Shown here: positions 1 through 8,754 of the stretch, in pieces
Layout of the letters: each line of letters opens with the position of its first letter
Numbering within the stretch: position 1 is the stretch's first letter
Assembly (NCBI GenBank): GCA_964598225.1
Contig: CAZRBG010000003.1
Coordinates: 62,001 to 126,000, forward strand
Length of the DNA: 64,000 nt
Source: SG8-4 sp964598225
Lineage (GTDB): Bacteria; Planctomycetota; Phycisphaerae; Sedimentisphaerales; Anaerobacaceae
Reading direction: 5' to 3'
Notes under the pieces: model-generated
Database searches by the model: none
Told to the model about the DNA's origin: nothing
Seen by the model: only the letters and a program-made list of their open reading frames with translations
Program-made: the position numbers and the translations under genes

Positions 1-48
1 ATCGCTCAGCATAGAAGAATTCGAGCTGCTCACAGGCTGATACTCCCC

Positions 49-90
49 GAGGGACGATTGACGAGGGACGATTGACGAGGGACGAGAATT
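49..90. repeat. Tandem 14-bp repeat (three copies)
   Basis: The unit cgagggacgattga starts at 49, 63 and 77; the first two copies are perfect and the third decays after ten bases. Just downstream (95-120) a run of cgtcc and cgtc words looks like the partial complement, so the stretch could fold back. It lies upstream of the prepilin-like gene and no function is evident. Confidence 0.75.
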
Positions 91-193
91 AGGTCGTCCA
101 TCGTCCTTTCGTCACTCGTCCATCATTCCCGTGCCTCGTTCTTGATTGTTCGCCGCAGAAATGGTAGAATCGAAGCAAGTCAGGTAAAGCTTG

Positions 194-202
194 TGGTATA
201 AT
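194..202 (+). promoter_or_regulatory. Extended -10 promoter of the first prepilin-like gene
   Basis: TGGTATAAT is an exact extended -10 element (TG-N-TATAAT). A Shine-Dalgarno (ggagga) follows at 206-211 and the ATG is at 217, so the predicted leader is only about 8-10 nt. No convincing -35 box is present, which fits an extended -10 promoter. Confidence 0.5.
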
Positions 203-216
203 GCCGGAGGACAGCA

Positions 217-1005
217 ATGGACAAAAAAAGAGGATTCACACTGATCGAGCTTCTGGTAGTTATCGCTATCATCGCGCTTTTGCTTAGCATTCTCATGCCC
301 GCGTTGCGGGCGGTTCGCGAGCAGGGCCGTCGTGCCGTCTGCGCCCAGAACGAAAAGAACACTGGCCTCGGCCTGTTCCTGTACGCCAACGACTACGATG
401 GCAAGCTGCCTCTGAACGTGGTCGACCGCTGGCTGTTCGACGTCTCGTACTGGACGACGGACATCATCCTGGAATCCGGCGCCTTCGACCGGCATATCTT
501 CTACTGCCCGTCCTGGCCGCAGAGAGACGACATCATCTTCTGGCGCTACGGCGAGAATTTCCCCGCCGGCACATCCGAGAGCAATCCGCCGCCGGAGCCG
601 AAGGCCGAATCGACCCGCAGGAACTACCATCGCATCATGGGTTACTTCTGGTTCATCGACACGCAAAGCGGCAGGCAGAATCCGCCCATGAGCCCCGACG
701 GCAGCGCACCAAAGGAATGGGTCCGGTCCGTCACCGCAACCAAGAGCGCCCCGGCCAATGTCGAGCTTATCGCCGACGTAACCGCCAGCAACGGCCCGGA
801 CAGGCAAACGGCCGATTTCTCCAAAGCAACCGGCGGCTGCTGGTCCCGTTGGCAAGTCTACGACAGATCGAACCACCTCAAGAACTCGAGGCCAACCGGC
901 GGAAACATCCTCTTCGTAGACGGCCACGTAGAATGGCGACACTTCAAAGAAATGAAACACCGCTGGTTCTGGCAACGTTACAGCAACCCCTGCTTCTGGT
1001 GGTGA
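217..1005 (+). CDS. Prepilin-like secreted protein (type II secretion N-terminal motif)
   Basis: 262 residues. Residues 5-25 read GFTLIELLVVIAIIALLLS, the class III prepilin cleavage/methylation motif: a short basic leader (MDKKR), a glycine for the prepilin peptidase, Glu at +5 of the mature protein and a hydrophobic helix. The C-terminal part has GGNILFVDGHVEW, the DG-containing motif shared by large planctomycete prepilin-like families. The expected product is exported by a type II/IV-pilus-like apparatus after processing. It has an extended -10 promoter and a good ribosome site and is not obviously in an operon. Two further members lie at 35215 and 44060. The ligand or role of the globular domain is unknown. 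Confidence 0.88.
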   Translation: MDKKRGFTLIELLVVIAIIALLLSILMPALRAVREQGRRAVCAQNEKNTGLGLFLYANDYDGKLPLNVVDRWLFDVSYWTTDIILESGAFDRHIFYCPSWPQRDDIIFWRYGENFPAGTSESNPPPEPKAESTRRNYHRIMGYFWFIDTQSGRQNPPMSPDGSAPKEWVRSVTATKSAPANVELIADVTASNGPDRQTADFSKATGGCWSRWQVYDRSNHLKNSRPTGGNILFVDGHVEWRHFKEMKHRWFWQRYSNPCFWW

Positions 1006-1168
1006 GGTGGGGCAAGATGAAAAAGCTATTACATTCTGCTATTTCATCATTCTGTATTCCATCCTTTTTACCTTACCGAAAAATGCCTGACAAACAGGAT
1101 CAACTTTGATAAAATGTTTTTTACGGATGCTGAGCAGAGTGGTTTGTGGTATCTCACGGGAGAATCAT

Positions 1169-4100
1169 ATGCCAGAAGCGAAAAAACATAGATCCAAGAG
1201 CGAAATAGGCACGACTACCGCGGGTGAGGTTCAGAAAACACATAAGAAGCTCCAGACCATAGCCCAGCTTGCGTCAACTGCCTTAGTTCAATTGGTCACT
1301 TGGTTTTTGTTCCTCTTTGCATTACTTTATCCTAAACTCAAATGGTTTGTATCGGTAGTATTGTTAGGGCTCTTACTCAGTCTGCTCGCGGCGTACATCA
1401 CAGGAAGTTACGACCTTAAAACCCTGAAACCAACTGCAAAATTCATTGATGATCACCTAAACTTCTTGATGCTTGCTATTGGATTATGTCTTGTCCTGTA
1501 TTTTTTGGCCCGGGTTGGACATATGCAAAGAGAAAATAAACGCCGCCTTCGGGTTGCCTTTGGCCTATATTCGCGCGCCGAAGAACTCAGCCTTTCAGAT
1601 TTCCGATTTCGAAAATCTTGCCCAAATGACGATGAAGGGCAGGAGACGCACCGAGAAGAACGTCCTTTCTTTGGTACGTATTTCCCTCGGAAGATGATAG
1701 AGGATACAGATTCTACCGACGAAGAAGCTCATATGAAGCGTGAATTCACGGAAAAGGATTTGCAACAACTTATACGAGATGGCCGAGGTTTCATTTTTCT
1801 TGACCATCTCTACGCAGGAAAAACGCTTACCCTCTTCCATGTTGTGCGTAGGCTGAGAGGTTACATTGTAGTGAGCCCGGACGATTCAAAGCCTGTGCCC
1901 GATAAAAGTACCTTTGCTCTTTTAAGGAGACGAAAAGTTGTGATCATTGTAGATAATATAGCACCATTAGCTTTGTCCAACTACAATCTTGAACTTTTTG
2001 TGCAGCGGGTAGCCGAAGGCACCAAACGTCGTTACGCAGTAGTTGGTACCTGTCGGGATGGTGGTGCCTACACAGCAGTTGTGGCTGGTCATGGAAATCA
2101 CGTCACGCGATTCTTTGAAAGATTGCCAAAAATACGCTTGTGTCCCTTAACGAGTGCAGCAAGGATCAAGTTAGGGGCAACCGCGGGCATTACTTTAGAT
2201 GAGAATGACGTGCGGAAATTCCCTCATCCAGGTGACATCACGATGAGAGCTGGCACGCGAGTAATGAAAGAGAGATTTCGCAAAGTACCCGAACCGGGTA
2301 AAGATAGCTTGCGAGCCTTAAAACTGCTAGATGTCAGCGGAATCCCCCTCACGGTTCAGCGTCTTCAGTCTGTCCTTAGGGTTGTATTCCGCCGTAAAAT
2401 AGATCAGAATTCAACAGAGGTTATTCTCAGGAACCTATGGGAGCAGTTCTTTCTACTAGAGCAACCAACTAGGCAGACTATTCATCCTCACTTTGGTTAC
2501 CTCGTGTACGCAGTTTCGTACTCAGAAGGCCATGATCCAGAAGAGGAACGATGGGATAACTTAGCGCAGGCTTTGGAGAAGGACCGTGATGTTGAAGCAC
2601 TTCTATACCTAGCCCATGGCCATCGTCAGCGTGGCGATTTTATCCGTAGTCTCCAAGTGTTCGATGGAATTCTGAGTGTGGATCCTGAACATGCCATTGC
2701 CAGTTTCAACAAAGGGTACACCCTTGCTCGTCTCGGTAAATTTGAGGAGGCACTTAAAGCAAATGCACGGGCTCTAGAACTTCAACCGGACTTTGCAGAG
2801 GCACATAACAATAGAAGCTATATCCTCTCCTGCTGTGGAGAACTCTCGAGTGCACTTAACGCGGTTCAGCGTGCCCTGGAACTCCGTCCGGACTACGACG
2901 ATGCACATACGAACCGAGCCATTGTTCTCGCGCGATTGCACCGGTTCAAGGAATCTGCGCAGGAATTCAGCACCGCCCTCGGCCTTCGACCCAAGAGTTA
3001 CTACGCTTACATGAACATGGGAATTACTCTCTCACGCCAAGGTGCATTTGATGAGGCACTAATTGCATACAAGAAAGCACTTAAACTCCGTCCCGACTAT
3101 CCAGAGGCCTATTTGAACCGGGGCATTACGCTTGCCCGCATGGAGTGCTTTGAGGACTCTTTAGCGGATTTTGATAGCGCCATAAAGTTAAGTCCCGACT
3201 ATGCCGAGGCCTACATGTATCGAGGTCAGACACTAGCAAACTTGAAGCGCTATTTGGAGGCTGTGCAATCATTTAATCGTGCAATAGAACTCAAGCGCGA
3301 TTATGCGTTGGCATATGTGAACCGTGCCCGGACTTTTTCCCACATGGGTCTAGAGTATCGAGAGGCAGCATCCAAAGACTGGCAGACTGCGTCTGTCTTA
3401 GGTGCTGTACCTGAACAAAGAAACCTTGTCCTTGGGGTCTCCCTTGCGAGACAGGGAGCATTCGACGATGCGCTTGTTATTTTCGATCGCGCAATTGAGT
3501 TGCGTCCCGATTACGCTGAAGCCTACATGAACAGAGCTATTACTTTGGCTCNNNNNNNNNNNNNNNNNNNNNNNNNNNNNNNNNNNNNNNNNNNNNNNNN
3601 NNNNNNNNNNNNNNNNNNNNNNNNNNNNNNNNNNNNNNNNNNNNNNNNNNNAGGAGTCCCTTGCCGATTTTGACCGGGCTATCGAGTTACGCCCCAACTA
3701 CGCCGAGGCCTACATGAACAGGGGTCAGACACTGGTCCGCAAAGAACGTTTTGAGGAGTCCCTTAGCGATTTTGACCGGGCTATCGAGTTACGCCCCAAC
3801 TACGCCGAAGCCTACATGAATAGGGGGCAGACACTGGCCCGCAAAGAACGTTTTGAGGAGTCGTTGGCAGATTTCGGACGCGCCATCGAGTTGCGTCCCG
3901 ATTACGCTGAAGCCTACATGAACAGAGCTATTACTTTGGCTCGAATGGAACGCTTTGAGGAGTCCCTTGCCGATTTTGACCGGGCTATCGAGTTACGCCC
4001 CGACTACGCCGAGGCCTACATGAATAGGGGGCAGACACTGGCCCGCAAAGAACGTTTTGAGGAGTCCCTTGCCGATTTCGACCGTGCTATTGAACTGCAT

Positions 4101-4667
4101 CCTGATAGCGCAGTGGGGCATTATGGTCGCGGTAGAACTCTTGCAAACCTTGGTCGTCACGATGAAGCCCTTCAGTCTGTAGACGTTGCATTGCGACTCC
4201 GCCCTGAATTAGCCGAGGCTTATGTAGCCCGTGGATTTGTGCTTAACAGTATCAGGGGATACGACAGGAATCGGTTAAAGCAGGCCCTCAATGCGTATGA
4301 TCATGCCATAAGGCTCAAACCAGAATACGCTCAAGCACATTATGACCGTGGTTTTACTCTTGGCCGGCTTGGTAATGATGAAGAGGCACTTGCTGCGTTC
4401 AACCGTGCGATAGAGCTCAGGCCAGACTATGCCGAAGCACTGTTCGGTAAGGCCCGTACACTTTGTTTTCTTACACGAAAGAATCCAAAACGTTTTACTT
4501 CGAGAGAATTCTTTGAGGAAGCGATTAGCTTATTGGAACGCGCCATCGCTATCGACAAAAGGACTATTAGACGGATCGCACAAGATCGTAGCGCGTTCCG
4601 TTATCTCAGAAAAGACCCAACCTATGGCCCTCGCCTTTCAGCCTTGGTCTGGGAGCCAGGCCCTTGA
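1169..4667 (+). CDS. Membrane-anchored STAND-like NTPase with long TPR array (interrupted by assembly gap)
   Basis: Start chosen at the ATG at 1169 because ggga lies about 7 nt upstream; an ATG at 1106 in frame is possible. The N-terminus has hydrophobic segments at about residues 38-78 and 98-117. A P-loop-like site follows (DHLYAGKTLT, about 210-220; the first glycine of the usual GxxxxGKT is Asp), then a Walker B-like strand (KVVIIVDN, about 256-263) and a GTCRDG segment where STAND NTPases carry their sensor arginine. From about residue 475 to the end there are 34-residue TPR units (consensus around AEAYMNRG.TLA...RFEESLADFDRAIELRPD). The run of N at 3552-3651 shifts the apparent frame, but both sides are one gene. 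STAND-TPR proteins usually act as signal-sensing switches; the specific role is unknown. Confidence 0.75.
3480..4110 (+). repeat. Near-identical 102-bp tandem repeats encoding TPR units
   Basis: Consecutive 102-bp (34-codon) units are almost identical at the DNA level, unlike the diverged TPR units at 2600-3450 and after 4110. DNA-level identity indicates recent duplication or gene conversion in this part of the array. The assembly gap falls in it. Confidence 0.85.
3552..3651. other. Assembly gap (100 N) inside the TPR array
   Basis: Exactly 100 N, a conventional placeholder. The bases before it (3503-3551) are identical to 3893-3941, and the bases after it match the continuation of that later repeat. 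Near-identical 102-bp units therefore explain the break. Reading the later copy as template, the missing sequence should be 15 bp plus a whole number of 102-bp units, which restores the frame. Confidence 0.85.
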
Positions 4668-4723
4668 CATAAGCATAAGCTACGGTGGGGTTGCCACCGA
4701 CAACCGCCGCAGTGAGTGAAGCA

Positions 4724-4773
4724 TGCCCCGTTCGACAAGCTCAGAGCCTGCCCTGAACGCAGTTGAAGGGGCA
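4724..4773. repeat. REP-like imperfect inverted repeat
   Basis: TGCCCCGTTCGAC at the left end pairs imperfectly with GTTGAAGGGGCA at the right around a gcctgccctgaac core. A related fragment (ggcttcgctcagggcaggct) lies near 4860-4879. The 4668-4995 interval otherwise holds no gene I can support. Confidence 0.55.
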
Positions 4774-4995
4774 GGACCAAGTTGGGGGGTGATGAAATGA
4801 GAACAGCCTCCCGGCTTGCCGGGATTCCTTGTTTAGCAGACAGCATGGGCAACCCATTCGGCTTCGCTCAGGGCAGGCTTGTTGCCCATCCTGCGATTCT
4901 CCGTTTGTAGTGTGCTCGTAATGGCTTGGCCATCCTGCGGAGAGCATTGGCGCGGAAAGGATCCTAAAAGGCTAAAAGGCTAAAAGGTGATCTAA

Positions 4996-5268
4996 TTATG
5001 GAAATACTCTGTAAATGTCTTTACGATGCACGATCCGTTGACAAATCAACAGCTTATTGGTCTTGTCTACTGTAATGCCGATTCTGTAGCTCCCGACGCG
5101 GATCTCGTATTTGTCGGGATAGCCGGTCATACGCTCGACGTAGCCGAGACCAAATGGATTTGTAGATGATAGCTCTTCGAAGACTATTTTTTCAGCCTTA
5201 CCCTGTATCTTTTGGGGTAATTTGGAAAGTTCCTTTAGGAAGCGTTTTGTGTATTCGACTTTCCACAT
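4996..5268 (-). CDS. RelE/ParE-family mRNA interferase toxin
   Basis: 90 residues, the usual length. The profile is RelE: an N-terminal strand and helix (WKVEYTKRFLKELSKLP), then strands YEIRVGSYRIGITVD and KLLICQRIVHRKDIYR. The R-x-G-x-Y-R-I core and the late H-R-x-D-I-Y-R are typical; RelE toxins cleave mRNA at the ribosome and are neutralised by the partner antitoxin. It starts one base after the stop of the upstream antitoxin gene (5270-5464), so the two are co-transcribed. The exact subfamily cannot be fixed from the sequence alone. Confidence 0.88.
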   Translation of the reverse strand: MWKVEYTKRFLKELSKLPQKIQGKAEKIVFEELSSTNPFGLGYVERMTGYPDKYEIRVGSYRIGITVDKTNKLLICQRIVHRKDIYRVFP

Positions 5269-5269
5269 T

Positions 5270-5464
5270 CTATTTCAATGACTGATAATAGCCTTTTGCG
5301 TCCTCGACAGAGAGCCGCTCATCATCTTTTACCTCATCCATCAGTTTTGCCAATCCATAATTCTCTATTATCTCTTCCAGACGCTCAAATTCCGCAATCG
5401 GTATTTGAATGGCCGTAGGTTTCTGATTCTCGTCGAGCACAACGCTTTTGTGAATCTTCAACAT
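5270..5464 (-). CDS. Antitoxin of RelE pair (Phd/YefM-like)
   Basis: 64 residues. The N-terminal half (MLKIHKSVVLDENQKPTAIQIPIAEFERLEEIIEN) has the strand-helix layout of small dimeric antitoxins, with the acidic C-terminal tail that wraps the toxin (KLMDEVKDDERLSVEDAKGYYQSLK). ATG is preceded by caggaa about 9 nt upstream. It is the first gene of the pair and probably autorepresses; a sigma70 promoter sits at 5534-5562. Confidence 0.85.
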   Translation of the reverse strand: MLKIHKSVVLDENQKPTAIQIPIAEFERLEEIIENYGLAKLMDEVKDDERLSVEDAKGYYQSLK

Positions 5465-5533
5465 CTTATTATTCCTGAAAAATATCTTTGTCTTGTGGAC
5501 AAAACTCTATACTTTGTCGTCTTTATTATTTCT

Positions 5534-5562
5534 ATGTTACGAAGCGCTGCCTCAAGTGTCAA
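5534..5562 (-). promoter_or_regulatory. Sigma70 promoter of the relE-type toxin-antitoxin operon
   Basis: Read on the minus strand: TTGACA (5562-5557), a 17-bp spacer, TAACAT (5539-5534). The -35 is perfect, and the -10 keeps the invariant first TA and last T. The predicted leader to the antitoxin ATG is about 63 nt. Confidence 0.7.
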
Positions 5563-5580
5563 GGCGTGATAGGAATTGAA

Positions 5581-5600
5581 GAAAAACGCCTTACGGCGTC
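5581..5600 (-). terminator. Rho-independent terminator after the FGE remnant
   Basis: On the minus strand GACGCC-GTAA-GGCGTT is followed directly by TTTTCTTC. It lies 17 nt past the stop codon of the FGE remnant and would end transcription coming from the 730-residue LamG gene. Confidence 0.65.
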
Positions 5601-5616
5601 ACTACTAACGACGGGC

Positions 5617-5898
5617 TTAGGGATATAATCTTACGAGGCGCAGGCCTATGATGTAGGTGTATTCGCTGTTGTCGGGCGGGATTCCGGGGCGGTCGGCTGA
5701 GCGGAGGTGCAGGGCGTGACTCCACCAGCTTCCGCCTCGCATCACCCGGCGCGTGCCAGAATCCGGCAGGTTAATCGTGATCGTTTTTGGACCCTGCCCG
5801 TCTGAAAGTGCCGGGCCTTCCTGCCGCGTTCGGCAGGAAGCTATGGCGAGGACAGAGCCGAACGCTGCTGTCGAGCAAAACAAAAAACGTCGATTCAT
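5617..5898 (-). pseudogene. Remnant of a formylglycine-generating-enzyme (FGE-sulfatase) family lipoprotein
   Basis: 93 codons. Residues 1-22 form a lipoprotein signal peptide (MNRRFLFCSTAAFG..., lipobox IASC, Cys22). The last 45 residues match the C-terminal signature of FGE-sulfatase domains: RRVMRGGSWW, then an R-S-A-D-R segment and GLRLVRLYP. The roughly 200-residue catalytic core that should lie between is absent. The start has a strong Shine-Dalgarno (aaggga) and a terminator follows, so it may still be expressed. Most likely an internal deletion left the two ends joined in frame. A functional mini-protein cannot be excluded. Confidence 0.65.
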
Positions 5899-5974
5899 TC
5901 CGATTTCCCTTCATTCGACTCCTTTTTCACTACATATAACTGTTGTCGGATGAAGAGTCGAAATATTTCTTGTT

Positions 5975-8167
5975 TTACCGATACAGGCGAATGTCGTCGA
6001 AATAGACCGTGCCGGTGCCGCCTGCCGCCGGGGTGTCTTTTGTGCCGAAACCGATCGTGATTGTATTGACATTGGGAAGATTCACGCCCTGATCGGCGAA
6101 TTTTTGCAGGTCGATCATCCACTCAGTCCAGTCATTAATCTGCGTCGCGGCCGGATCATCGCGATAGACTGCCGCATTGTCATTCAGAGCCACGAACATT
6201 CGCTCAGCGGCGTTAGCCGAAGCACCTCTGAACCAAAGCGACAATGTTGAGACGCCTCCTTCCGTCCAGTCTTTCGGATAATCCAGTGTCAGAGTCGACT
6301 CGGAAATCTTTTGGTTCGTATCGTAGAGGTACTTCATCGACTGATCGCCGCCGTGAAAGATAGCCTGTTCGGCATACGGCGGGAATTCGTTGGCTGTGAT
6401 CGCGCCGTTGGTCGGCACCTGGTAGCCGTCTATCCAACTGGAATAAATCGTGTTGCTCGCGGGATCTGGCGGCTCGATGTCGTTGTAGGCCTCGAAATCG
6501 TCCACGAGAATGAAATCAGCCGTCGTGAAGGTCCATACCAGACCTTTGACCGTGCCGGTCGGATAGACTTCATCGACGCGCCAGGCATAGCTGCTATCCC
6601 ATTCGAGTCCTCCGGGATCGTAATTCACCGCGCCGAGCGCTCTGGGGCCTGCGTATTCAGGCGAGGCGGTCGTTGCGTTTCTGACGGCTTCTGCATCTGT
6701 GCCGAAGTACAGCTCGTGCGAGGTGGCGTTTTCGGCTGCGGTCCAGCTCAGAACGGTGTTCATCTGAACGTCCGTCGCACCGTTTGCCGGCACGGGGTTG
6801 CCAACGGCGCCCGGAGTCGTGAATGCCCAGACGTCCCCTTTGTAGGTCTCCGTGCCGTCAAACTCATCGACCCGCCAGTAGTAGGCTTTCTCGCCTTCGA
6901 GAGTACCCGGCTCGTAGCTTACCGTTCCCAGAGGCGTTCCATCCGCTGCTGTTGCATCGTTGACGTCGTCATAGTTATCGCCGATATAGAGCGTATGCAG
7001 CTTCGCTCCGTAGCCGCCCGTCCAGCTCAGAGTAGCGTCGAGGTCTACGAATTCTGCGCCGTCCGCCGGGTCGGGATTGTAAGCCGTTTTGGGCGGAAGC
7101 GAAAAGCTCCAGACATCGCCTATCCAGGGACTGTTAGGATCGGCCTCATTGACCTCGTCGACCCGCCAGTAGTAAGTCGTGCCGGGAACGAGGCCGCCCG
7201 GGATGGGATATCCGGGAAAACCGACTATTAGCTGGGTATCTATCTGGTTGCCCGCGAAGGCCTCAGCAACTCCTTCTTTGACTTGATCGAGATTGTCGCT
7301 GATATAGACATCGTGGGAAACGGCATGGTCTCCGGCGGACCAGGTCAGGGTCGCCCAGGTTTCCATGTGCATCGATCCATCAGGCGGATTCGGTCCCCTT
7401 GCGTACGGCATACTCTCAATATTTTCCATCACCGCAACAACCTCGTCCGGCGTAAGCGCCCGGTCGTAGATTCGGGCTTCGTCGATGAGGCCGCCGAATT
7501 CGATGACCATCGGCTCGGCGTCTCTGCCGCCGCCGAGAAGCACACGCCCGGTGCCCTCGCCGATGCCGATCTCACCCGTCGCCGCTTCCCGGACAATCTC
7601 GGCGCCATCAACATAGATCACCTTCTCGGCCCCGTCGTACACGGCGGCAACATGATGCCATCCGCCGTCGAAGACACTGGCCGCCGATCCATTTGGCGAC
7701 GCCAACCAGTCGGGCGAAGTGCTGTTGGTCTTGAAGCCCAGCCTGTTATTCGACCTGTGATAGTAAATTGCAAACGTATCGTAGGGTGAAACGTCGCCGA
7801 AAAGGAGGCCATAGCCTCTACAGATGATTCCGCCCCAATCGGGGCCGAGAGCCGGATCGGCCTTGACCCACGCGGCGAGCGTGATGACGTCGCGGCAGAC
7901 CGTGTTGAATACGGTTCCTTCTCCGCAGTCCACGTAATCGTCATCGCCGTCAAGCTCGACGGCGCCGCCGACCCAGCCCACCGTCCACGCGGCGTCACCC
8001 TTCAGCGTTCCATCATTGACGCCAGCGCTGTCTTTGGCCGTGGTTCCACTGCCGTCGTCGAGCCTCCAGTGCGATATGAGGTCCGACGTCGTATCGGCAT
8101 TCGCGGTGCCGACGAAGACACTCATCAGTAAAACAAATGACATCAAAAGAGAAAATCTACAACTCAT
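5975..8167 (-). CDS. Secreted modular protein: LamG, three fibronectin-like repeats, C-terminal DFESY module
   Basis: 730 residues. A Sec signal peptide (1-24) is followed by a LamG/concanavalin-like domain (about 27-248; LISHWRLDDGSG at its start, GLIDEARIYDRALTPDEV at its end). Three beta-sandwich repeats follow (about 255-357, 360-452, 453-548), each with an HxLY(I/F)G or HDVYIS strand and a closing YYWRVDE motif. A C-terminal carbohydrate-binding-like module (550-730) begins VDDFEAY and ends YFDDIRLYR. This set is common in secreted planctomycete proteins that are thought to contact polysaccharides; no catalytic site is visible. The ATG has an ideal Shine-Dalgarno (aaaggaggt). Confidence 0.8.
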   Translation of the reverse strand: MSCRFSLLMSFVLLMSVFVGTANADTTSDLISHWRLDDGSGTTAKDSAGVNDGTLKGDAAWTVGWVGGAVELDGDDDYVDCGEGTVFNTVCRDVITLAAWVKADPALGPDWGGIICRGYGLLFGDVSPYDTFAIYYHRSNNRLGFKTNSTSPDWLASPNGSAASVFDGGWHHVAAVYDGAEKVIYVDGAEIVREAATGEIGIGEGTGRVLLGGGRDAEPMVIEFGGLIDEARIYDRALTPDEVVAVMENIESMPYARGPNPPDGSMHMETWATLTWSAGDHAVSHDVYISDNLDQVKEGVAEAFAGNQIDTQLIVGFPGYPIPGGLVPGTTYYWRVDEVNEADPNSPWIGDVWSFSLPPKTAYNPDPADGAEFVDLDATLSWTGGYGAKLHTLYIGDNYDDVNDATAADGTPLGTVSYEPGTLEGEKAYYWRVDEFDGTETYKGDVWAFTTPGAVGNPVPANGATDVQMNTVLSWTAAENATSHELYFGTDAEAVRNATTASPEYAGPRALGAVNYDPGGLEWDSSYAWRVDEVYPTGTVKGLVWTFTTADFILVDDFEAYNDIEPPDPASNTIYSSWIDGYQVPTNGAITANEFPPYAEQAIFHGGDQSMKYLYDTNQKISESTLTLDYPKDWTEGGVSTLSLWFRGASANAAERMFVALNDNAAVYRDDPAATQINDWTEWMIDLQKFADQGVNLPNVNTITIGFGTKDTPAAGGTGTVYFDDIRLYR

Positions 8168-8209
8168 GGCACACCTCCTTTATAACTTTGTTATCGAACA
8201 TCATGTGAC

Positions 8210-8227
8210 CCGGGTAATGGTACCCGG
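8210..8227. repeat. Small hairpin in the leader of the LamG gene
   Basis: CCGGGTA-atgg-TACCCGG, a perfect 7-bp stem with a 4-nt loop, about 43 nt upstream of the ATG of the 730-residue gene. It could be an operator or a leader hairpin. Confidence 0.45.
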
Positions 8228-8389
8228 TCTACGGTCTGACATACCTTGCCGACGATCTATGAAAGCAATACATACGGGCTAACCACCCCCTTATTTCTAC
8301 CATATCTGCTGTCCACTGGTCAAGCAAAATCTCTTCAAGATGTACGGGCTGCGAGCAAGTGTGCCTGAATTGTCCGGCAGGCGATATTT

Positions 8390-8500
8390 TGTCATTCCGA
8401 CCAAAGAGATGCGCAGCATCACTTCGTGGAGGAATCTGGTTCCGAACCGAAAAGCTCCCAAGATCGCTAGCCGGGTTCCTCGGCCGCGCTTGGAATAACA
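8390..8500. repeat. Dispersed intergenic repeat with TGTCATTCC ends
   Basis: The left end tgtcattccgacc and right end ggaataaca are inverted relative to each other, bounding 111 bp that include gaggaatctggttccgaacc. The TGTCATTCC...GGAATGACA type of end recurs at 18327-18396 in this window. It is non-coding. The rest of 8168-8754 holds the hairpin at 8210 and the terminator at 8604-8644, and no gene. Confidence 0.6.
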
Positions 8501-8603
8501 AAGAGTGCAATACTCTATAAAAGGGTTATGCATCGCCCGAAAATTAGTCACACTTCCACGGGCGGAGCCTGTAAAGCGAATGTGAATTCAGTTCATATAG
8601 CTC

Positions 8604-8644
8604 AAAGAAAAAGGGCCTGTACCGAAATCGATCAGCACAGGCCC
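8604..8644 (-). terminator. Rho-independent terminator of the 1090-residue secreted-protein gene
   Basis: On the minus strand GGGCCTGT (8644-8637) pairs perfectly with ACAGGCCC (8620-8613), followed by TTTTTCTTT. It lies about 110 nt past the stop codon at 8755. Confidence 0.75.
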
Positions 8645-8754
8645 GGTTTGTGATTGACTGTTTAATATTGACTATCGAATTGAAAAGAGCTCTCGTGTCA
8701 AGCTGACGAATTCGAGCTAATAGTCAATGGTCAATCGTCATCAGTCAATTGATC

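Noticed and set aside
112..975. A 287-residue minus-strand frame opposite the first prepilin-like gene
   Set aside because: It is the antisense shadow of a gene with clear prepilin motifs; it has no recognisable family and no ribosome site.
3652..4667. A separate TPR gene starting at 3714
   Set aside because: The frame is open and TPR-coding before 3714 and matches the pre-gap repeats; it is the 3' part of the gene broken by the gap.
6311..7231. Long plus-strand frames opposite the LamG and CBM genes (also near 7283, 9709, 10279)
   Set aside because: High-GC antisense shadows; no domain, signal or ribosome site is visible.
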